Below, piece after piece: positions 60,179 through 64,000 of a DNA stretch of 64,000 nt (position 1 is its first letter; every line of letters starts with the position of its first letter). The DNA comes from Bacteroidota bacterium (GTDB lineage Bacteria; Bacteroidota; Bacteroidia; B-17B0; Aurantibacillaceae). The notes below the pieces were generated by a model. It searched no databases. It was not told where the DNA came from and saw only the letters and a list, made by a program, of their open reading frames with translations. A program made the translations under genes and the position numbers. The DNA is taken from assembly GCA_019638705.1 (NCBI GenBank), contig JAHBTI010000001.1, positions 310,001 to 374,000 on the forward strand, in the 5' to 3' direction.

Positions 60179-60799
60179 TCAAAAGAATGTTACTTCGCCG
60201 CTTTCCACATCATAAAGTCCACCGGCAATAATAATTTCTTTATCCTGTTCCAAAGCGGCTATAATCGGGCTTTCGCGCCTTATCCTGTCAATAACATGAT
60301 GAACATTGATGGTTGTTACATTTTTTACAAACACATCGTTTGCGCCTGTTCTGTTTTCTTTGGTGCTTGTTTCGTTTAAAACGGCAGGTTGTATTTTTCG
60401 GAGCAATCCTGTTAAATTACCCATTTCAATATGATTGCAAGCACCTGTAATTGCGCCGCATTTGGTATGCCCCAGCACTAAAATAATTTTAGCTCCTGCT
60501 ATTTTTGTGGCATATTCCATGCTTCCTAAAATATCTTCGTTTAACACATTGCCTGCTATGCGAATGCTGAAAATATCGCCCAAGCCCTGGTCAAAAATCA
60601 GTTCGGCAGAAGTTCGGCTGTCAATGCAACTAAGAATGGCGGCAAAGGGAAATTGCCCCTCCGAAGTTTCGTTTAACTGTTCCAGCAAATTTCGGTGTGC
60701 TTTAAGATTATTCATAAATCTTTGATTGCCCTGCTTTAAAATTTGAAGTACATCAAGCGGTGTTAAATTCATTTGCGTTTTTTGCGTTTGAGTATGCAT
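60179..60799 (-). CDS. Beta-class carbonic anhydrase
   Basis: A 206-residue zinc enzyme for CO2/bicarbonate interconversion. Zinc ligands Cys58, His111 and Cys114, with the catalytic dyad Asp60 and Arg62, are seen in ILSCIDSRTSAELIFDQGLGD and LGHTKCGAITGA. These are the diagnostic beta-class residues. The C-terminal half contains the usual IRRESPII and YDVESGEVTFF. Start ATG at 60799 gives a short N-terminal extension. Part of a four-gene minus-strand group era, cah, ppx/gppA, response regulator. Confidence 0.94.
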   Translation of the reverse strand: MHTQTQKTQMNLTPLDVLQILKQGNQRFMNNLKAHRNLLEQLNETSEGQFPFAAILSCIDSRTSAELIFDQGLGDIFSIRIAGNVLNEDILGSMEYATKIAGAKIILVLGHTKCGAITGACNHIEMGNLTGLLRKIQPAVLNETSTKENRTGANDVFVKNVTTINVHHVIDRIRRESPIIAALEQDKEIIIAGGLYDVESGEVTFF

Positions 60800-60829
60800 A
60801 TATTAAACAAAATTTATGAAGTTATTTTT

Positions 60830-61720
60830 TTAGTTATCGTAGCCGAAGTTCTTTAAACGCCTTTCGCTGCTGCGCCAGTCTTTGTCCACTTTTACAAAAA
60901 GCTCCAAAAATATTTTTTTGTTGAAAAAAGTTTCCAAGTCTTTGCGGGCTTGTGTTCCCACACGTTTCAGGGCAGAGCCTTTATCGCCGATGATAATTCC
61001 TTTTTGGCTGTCGCGCTCGGTTAAAATATCTACCTGTATGCGAATGATGTTTTGTTCTTCTTTAAATGAATTAACTATCACTTCCACGCTGTAAGGAATT
61101 TCTTTTTTGTAATTCAATAAAATTTTTTCGCGGATGATTTCACTCACAAAAAAACGTTCGGGCTTGTCGGTAAATTCTTCTTTATTGTAAAACGCATCGC
61201 CTGCGGGCAGTAAATCAATAATGCGCTGCATTATTTTATCTAAATTAAATTTCTGCAAAGCAGAAATGGCAATGATTTCAGCCTGCGGTAATTTTTCTTT
61301 CCATTGCAATACTTTTTCTTCTAATTTTTCTTGGGTGGTAACATCAATTTTATTGATGAGTAGCAAAATAGGCGTTTTAGTTTTTTGAAGTTTTTGCAAA
61401 TAACTTTCTTCTAATACAATATCTTCAAACACATCGGTAATCAGCAAAAACACATCGGCATCGGTAAACGCCGTAACAACAAAGTGCATCATTTTTTCCT
61501 GCAACTTGTAAAGCGGTTTTATAATTCCGGGGGTGTCGCTAAACACAATTTGATAATCATCACCGCTCACAATGCCCATAATGCGGTGGCGCGTGGTTTG
61601 TGCTTTACTTGTAATAATACTCAAACGCTCGCCCACCAAGGCATTCATTAAGGTTGATTTACCCACGTTGGGCACGCCTACAATGTTTACAAAACCTGCT
61701 TTGTGTTGTTTGTTGCTCAT
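60830..61720 (-). CDS. era: GTPase Era
   Basis: A 296-residue essential ribosome-assembly GTPase that binds the 3' end of 16S rRNA. The GTPase domain has G1 GVPNVGKST (15-23), G2/G3 (TTRHRIMG, DTPG), G4 NKID and G5 SAL; the C-terminal KH domain carries the RNA-binding GxKGxx equivalent IIGDKGSALKRVG. Order and length fit Era, not the related Der (which has two GTPase domains). It is the first gene of the minus-strand group. A -7 box (TATGTTTG at 61738-61731, minus strand) is 11 bp upstream of the ATG. Confidence 0.96.
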   Translation of the reverse strand: MSNKQHKAGFVNIVGVPNVGKSTLMNALVGERLSIITSKAQTTRHRIMGIVSGDDYQIVFSDTPGIIKPLYKLQEKMMHFVVTAFTDADVFLLITDVFEDIVLEESYLQKLQKTKTPILLLINKIDVTTQEKLEEKVLQWKEKLPQAEIIAISALQKFNLDKIMQRIIDLLPAGDAFYNKEEFTDKPERFFVSEIIREKILLNYKKEIPYSVEVIVNSFKEEQNIIRIQVDILTERDSQKGIIIGDKGSALKRVGTQARKDLETFFNKKIFLELFVKVDKDWRSSERRLKNFGYDN

Positions 61721-61730
61721 AAAATTTATG

Positions 61731-61738
61731 CAAACATA
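61731..61738 (-). promoter_or_regulatory. -7 box of the era promoter
   Basis: TATGTTTG on the minus strand, 11 bp before the era ATG; no matching -33 element at 19-22 bp was found. Confidence 0.4.
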
Positions 61739-61830
61739 GTCATTTATAACAAGCCATAATGTGAACAGCTATGCGTAAAAAACTCTGTAAGCCTTTGTTT
61801 TCAAAGGGAAACAGACTTGTTAATAATTAA

Positions 61831-61862
61831 TTTGGCTATACGTTATAGTAATCGTATATTTG
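61831..61862 (+). promoter_or_regulatory. Textbook Bacteroidota promoter of the initiator tRNA gene
   Basis: TTTG at 61831-61834 and TATATTTG at 61855-61862 with a 20-bp spacer. Start of transcription is expected about 7 bp later, ~33 bp before the tRNA. Confidence 0.85.
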
Positions 61863-61900
61863 CGCCCTCAATTAAGAAGCACAAAAATCAAACGATATAG

Positions 61901-61975
<75 letters not shown>

Positions 61976-61976
61976 A

Positions 61977-62008
61977 AAAACCGTGAGAATTTTTCTCGCG
62001 GTTTTTTT
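61977..62008 (+). terminator. Terminator of tRNA-fMet
   Basis: CCGTGAGAA, short T loop, TTCTCGCGG with one G-T pair, followed by seven T. It begins 5 bp after the tRNA CCA. Confidence 0.88.
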
Positions 62009-62150
62009 ATTTGGATTTGCTCTAAAAATTCACTTTCTATTTCTTTTTCTTGAGTGCTAATTTATTTACTCATGGTAAAAACACAACTACCTTAATGTGA
62101 TGAAATGATTAAAAAACTATTACCCTGTTTTAAAAACTTACTTTGTTTTT

Positions 62151-62196
62151 TTATGATAACAATATCATAATGTTTGATTGTAAAATCATAACGTTT
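62151..62196. promoter_or_regulatory. Operator-like cluster upstream of a decayed gene
   Basis: TTATGATA-ACAA-TATCATAA is a perfect 8-bp inverted repeat (62151-62170). The words ATCATAATGTTT (62164-62175) and ATCATAACGTTT (62185-62196) are direct repeats 21 bp apart, two helical turns. A -7 box TACATTTG lies at 62225-62232. With the AT-rich, gene-free sequence 62009-62150 this fills the 288 bp between the tRNA and the pseudogene. Confidence 0.5.
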
Positions 62197-62263
62197 CCGA
62201 AACCTTTTGCGGTTACTGCCCCTGTACATTTGTAGCACATAAACAATTTAAAAATATATTAAA

Positions 62264-62550
62264 ATGAGAAAAAAATTTCTATTCTTAATTTTATAAGCAA
62301 GGTAATTCCCAATCCCGCGCATGGTGAGTGCGTGGTGCAATACCCGCCGCTTGGCGGCACAACGCTCATTGAGCTGCTCAACGTTTCGGGACAGGTGTTG
62401 CAGACAATTTCTGTGCCTGCTTTGGAAAAACACACTTACGATATGCAGCAGCAACAAATAAAACTGCCTGCCGAAAAAGGCTTGTATTTTATAAAAATTA
62501 CCACAGGTGTAAGTAAAGCAAGCACGGTGAAAAAGGTGGTGGTTAATTAA
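62264..62550 (+). pseudogene. Decayed T9SS type A cargo gene
   Basis: An ATG at 62264 starts a signal-peptide-like MRKKFLFLIL and stops at TAA (62294). The next frame then reads KVIPNPAHGECVVQYPPL and continues as a normal type A sorting domain (LIELLNVSGQVLQT, GLYFIKITTGVSKASTVKKVVV) to a stop at 62550. The two ends of a secreted protein are kept while the whole middle is missing and the frames differ, so this is an internally deleted remnant. A promoter-like -7 box and operator-like repeats remain upstream. Confidence 0.75.
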
Positions 62551-62555
62551 ACGCC

Positions 62556-62628
62556 GTCATTGCGAGGCACGAAGCAATTCCACTCATTAGCAGATTGCTT
62601 CCCGCTCGTCCCTCGCGGTCGCAATGAC
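62556..62628. repeat. GTCATTGCGAGG-type palindromic repeat, unit 1
   Basis: 73 bp with arms GTCATTGCGA and TCGCAATGAC and inner GAAGCAAT/ATTGCTTC words, a well-known dispersed repeat type of many bacterial genomes. Confidence 0.8.
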
Positions 62629-62640
62629 GAACAAACTACA

Positions 62641-62743
62641 TCATTGCGACGAGGCACGACGAAGCAATCCCATAAAGTGAGAGATTGCTTTCGCACAACC
62701 CCGCTCAATAATGCACTGCATTATTGCAGTGCCTCGCAATGAC
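62641..62743. repeat. GTCATTGCGAGG-type palindromic repeat, unit 2
   Basis: About 103 bp with arms TCATTGCGA.GAGGCAC and GTGCCTCGCAATGA, and an inner hairpin AATAATGCA/TGCATTATT. Different length and core from unit 1, so the pair is not a simple duplication. Confidence 0.75.
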
Positions 62744-62752
62744 GTGCTTAGT

Positions 62753-62776
62753 AAAAAGCCGCGCAATTGCGCGGCT
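62753..62776 (-). terminator. Terminator fused to the rluA-type stop
   Basis: AGCCGCGCAATTGCGCGGCT (62757-62776) is a perfect 20-bp palindrome followed by a five-T run on the minus strand, starting at the stop codon of the pseudouridine synthase gene. Confidence 0.88.
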
Positions 62777-63490
62777 CTACAAATTTTTTGTAAAAAACTC
62801 CCACACCTTATCACTGCTAATCGGCAAAGCCTTAATAGAAACCTCTTCTTGCTTAATCGGGTGCACGAAATTGGTGTTATAACTGTGTAAGTGAATAAAA
62901 CCGCCTTCGTTACTGCGTGGAAAACCGTATTTTAAATCGCCTTTAATCGGGCAGCCGATTGCCGATAATTGCGCACGAATTTGATGATGTCGCCCTGTAA
63001 GCAATTTTATTTTCAGTAAATGATAATTGTCAGATGAAGCTAAAAGTTCGTATTCCAACTCTGCTTTAAGTGCGTGTGCCACAGGTTTAGCAAAGGCTTT
63101 ACTCGTATTAGTTTTTTCGTTTTTTAAAATGTAATGTGTTAATCTGTCCGAATTTTTCGGCGGTTTATTTTTTACTACTGCCAAATACGTTTTATGAATG
63201 GTTTTTTCTCTGAACAATTCGTTAAAGCGCGAGAGTGCTTTGCTTGTTTTCGCGAAAATTACCAAACCGCTCACGGGTCTGTCTAAACGATGAATAACGC
63301 CGCAAAAAACATTACCCGGTTTATTGTCGCGTTGCTTAATAAAGTTTTTTACTTTTTCGCTTAAAGGCAAATCGCCTGTTTTATCGCCTTGCACAATTTC
63401 AGAAGGTAATTTGTTGATGACAATAATGTGATTGTCTTCGTAGGCAATTTGCTCTTGCCAAATGGAAGTTTGATTAATTGTGTAATTCAT
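62777..63490 (-). CDS. RluA-family pseudouridine synthase
   Basis: A 237-residue RNA-modifying enzyme that isomerises uridine in rRNA or tRNA. The catalytic motif HRLDRPVSG at about 67-75 carries the nucleophilic Asp; GRHHQIRAQL near 166-175 and the KTYLAVV segment are family signatures. No N-terminal S4 domain is present, as in the short RluA/TruC-type members, so the exact target site is unknown. It directly abuts the upstream thioredoxin-fold gene (stop at 63491, start 63490), implying one transcript. Confidence 0.92.
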   Translation of the reverse strand: MNYTINQTSIWQEQIAYEDNHIIVINKLPSEIVQGDKTGDLPLSEKVKNFIKQRDNKPGNVFCGVIHRLDRPVSGLVIFAKTSKALSRFNELFREKTIHKTYLAVVKNKPPKNSDRLTHYILKNEKTNTSKAFAKPVAHALKAELEYELLASSDNYHLLKIKLLTGRHHQIRAQLSAIGCPIKGDLKYGFPRSNEGGFIHLHSYNTNFVHPIKQEEVSIKALPISSDKVWEFFTKNL

Positions 63491-64000
63491 TTATCGAATA
63501 CCCGTTTTTGTTTGCCGCACTCTTATTTTAAACAGCGTGTTAAATCTGTACTCAATGCCTTTGCTCGGCTTAATGGCAGGCGACTGTGCGAGGTAGCCCA
63601 AATTGCTGATTAAAAAATAGGCTTCTGTTCCGCTTACGGCATATTTGTCTTTTGCGGTTTGTGTAAATGAAGAATTGTAGTTGTACCAAATAGCCCAATC
63701 AAATTTTGGGTTGCTTTTTACATAGTTGATAAACGTTTTCAAACTGTCGTCCACACACACGCTTACAAAGGCAACATTGTTTGCATACTTTTTTTTGAGC
63801 GCGGCAATTTTTGTCATTTCTTTTAAGCTCTCTACATTTTGCGTAGAGAAGAAATTCAAATAAATCCATTTCCCTTTATAGGCACTTAAACTTGCCATAC
63901 CTTTGTTTGCCGCCACAGCCGAGAACATGGGAGCTTCTTGCCCCACTTGCAAATTATTAATGTGTGCCAGCATGGTGGAAGTAATTTGTTTATGTTCGGT
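63491..64000 (-). CDS. Thioredoxin-fold (TlpA/redoxin-like) protein, C-terminal part
   Basis: The frame continues past base 64000, so the N-terminus is missing; an internal ATG lies at 63973. The visible ~169 residues have a redoxin pattern (VGQEAPMFSAV, GKWIYLNFFSTQNVESLKEM, VAFVSVCVDDS, YAVSGTEAYFLISNLG) with the family's cis-Pro region replaced by TEAYF. The redox-active CxxC is absent: the expected position reads TQNV, so it cannot act as a normal thiol oxidoreductase. Bacteroidota have many such TlpA-like fusions whose function is unknown. Adjacent to rluA. Confidence 0.75.
   Translation of the reverse strand, partial: TEHKQITSTMLAHINNLQVGQEAPMFSAVAANKGMASLSAYKGKWIYLNFFSTQNVESLKEMTKIAALKKKYANNVAFVSVCVDDSLKTFINYVKSNPKFDWAIWYNYNSSFTQTAKDKYAVSGTEAYFLISNLGYLAQSPAIKPSKGIEYRFNTLFKIRVRQTKTGIR

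Noticed and set aside
62551-62750. CRISPR-like array
   Set aside because: The repeats are two palindromic units of different length without regular spacers.

Overview
This is a 64 kb chromosomal segment from a member of the phylum Bacteroidota, probably an uncultured or lightly studied Sphingobacteriia/Chitinophagia/Flavobacteriia-type organism. Four things support this. (i) Many secreted proteins end in type IX secretion system (T9SS) type A or type B sorting domains. (ii) PorE-like (TPR / beta-propeller / OmpA) and PorP/SprF proteins are present. (iii) Promoters fit the Bacteroidota consensus TTTG-N(19-22)-TAnnTTTG, for example in front of the initiator tRNA. (iv) Shine-Dalgarno sequences are largely absent, TTG start codons are frequent, and the DNA is AT-rich. 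I cannot place it to genus.

Layout. 1-1300: 5' part of a secreted FnIII-like protein, then a very basic secreted protein. 1300-8300: housekeeping enzymes (MBL hydrolase, PrmA, inositol-phosphatase-like, PhzF-like, dihydroorotase) and an M13 peptidase lipoprotein. 8300-11412: large AddA/RecB-like helicase-nuclease. 11477-23000: T9SS and surface block, with a solitary PorE-like protein, HemW, and a three-gene transcript encoding a 1.57 kDa-residue-scale (about 1570 aa) PKD adhesin with a type B sorting domain, its SprF and a PorE-like partner. 23100-31000: a degenerate M43-like protein, Rpe, a methyltransferase, an HTTM membrane protein, a lipoprotein and a T9SS subtilase. 31100-36700: Cmk, an ABC ATPase, a small type B cargo, acyl-CoA reductase divergent from a ferredoxin, a Cys/Lys-rich micro-protein, and a DAHP synthase-chorismate mutase fusion. 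36700-46600: T9SS cargo, O-antigen ligase-like protein, beta-lactamase-fold lipoprotein, MtgA, a run of three peptidyl-prolyl isomerases and a MarR regulator. 46700-58000: TonB-family outer-membrane barrel, M43 protease, second M13 peptidase, TpiA, an orphan DppB-type permease and a Gly-rich T9SS cargo. 58000-64000: NtrC-like response regulator, Ppx/GppA, beta-carbonic anhydrase, Era, tRNA-fMet, a decayed T9SS cargo gene, RluA and the end of a thioredoxin-fold protein.

Functionally the window is dominated by export and cell-surface biology: T9SS parts, at least six T9SS cargos (one dead), periplasmic folding isomerases, lipoprotein peptidases, and envelope enzymes. Core metabolism and translation genes are interspersed.

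The most distinctive non-gene signal is the number of small dispersed repeats, several of which have been captured inside reading frames. Examples are an RPE-like palindrome inside the HTTM gene, a repeat-derived signal-peptide core in the subtilase, and repeat-derived protein ends in MtgA, PyrC and a FKBP lipoprotein. A second is an identical 12-bp palindrome (TTGATATATCAA) upstream of two neighbouring secreted peptidase genes. I see no CRISPR array, phage, transposase or recognisable defence island, and no clear-cut wholly new multi-gene system. The best candidates for something undescribed are the shared peptidase operator, the Cys-rich micro-protein, the very basic secreted protein and the repeat-domestication pattern.
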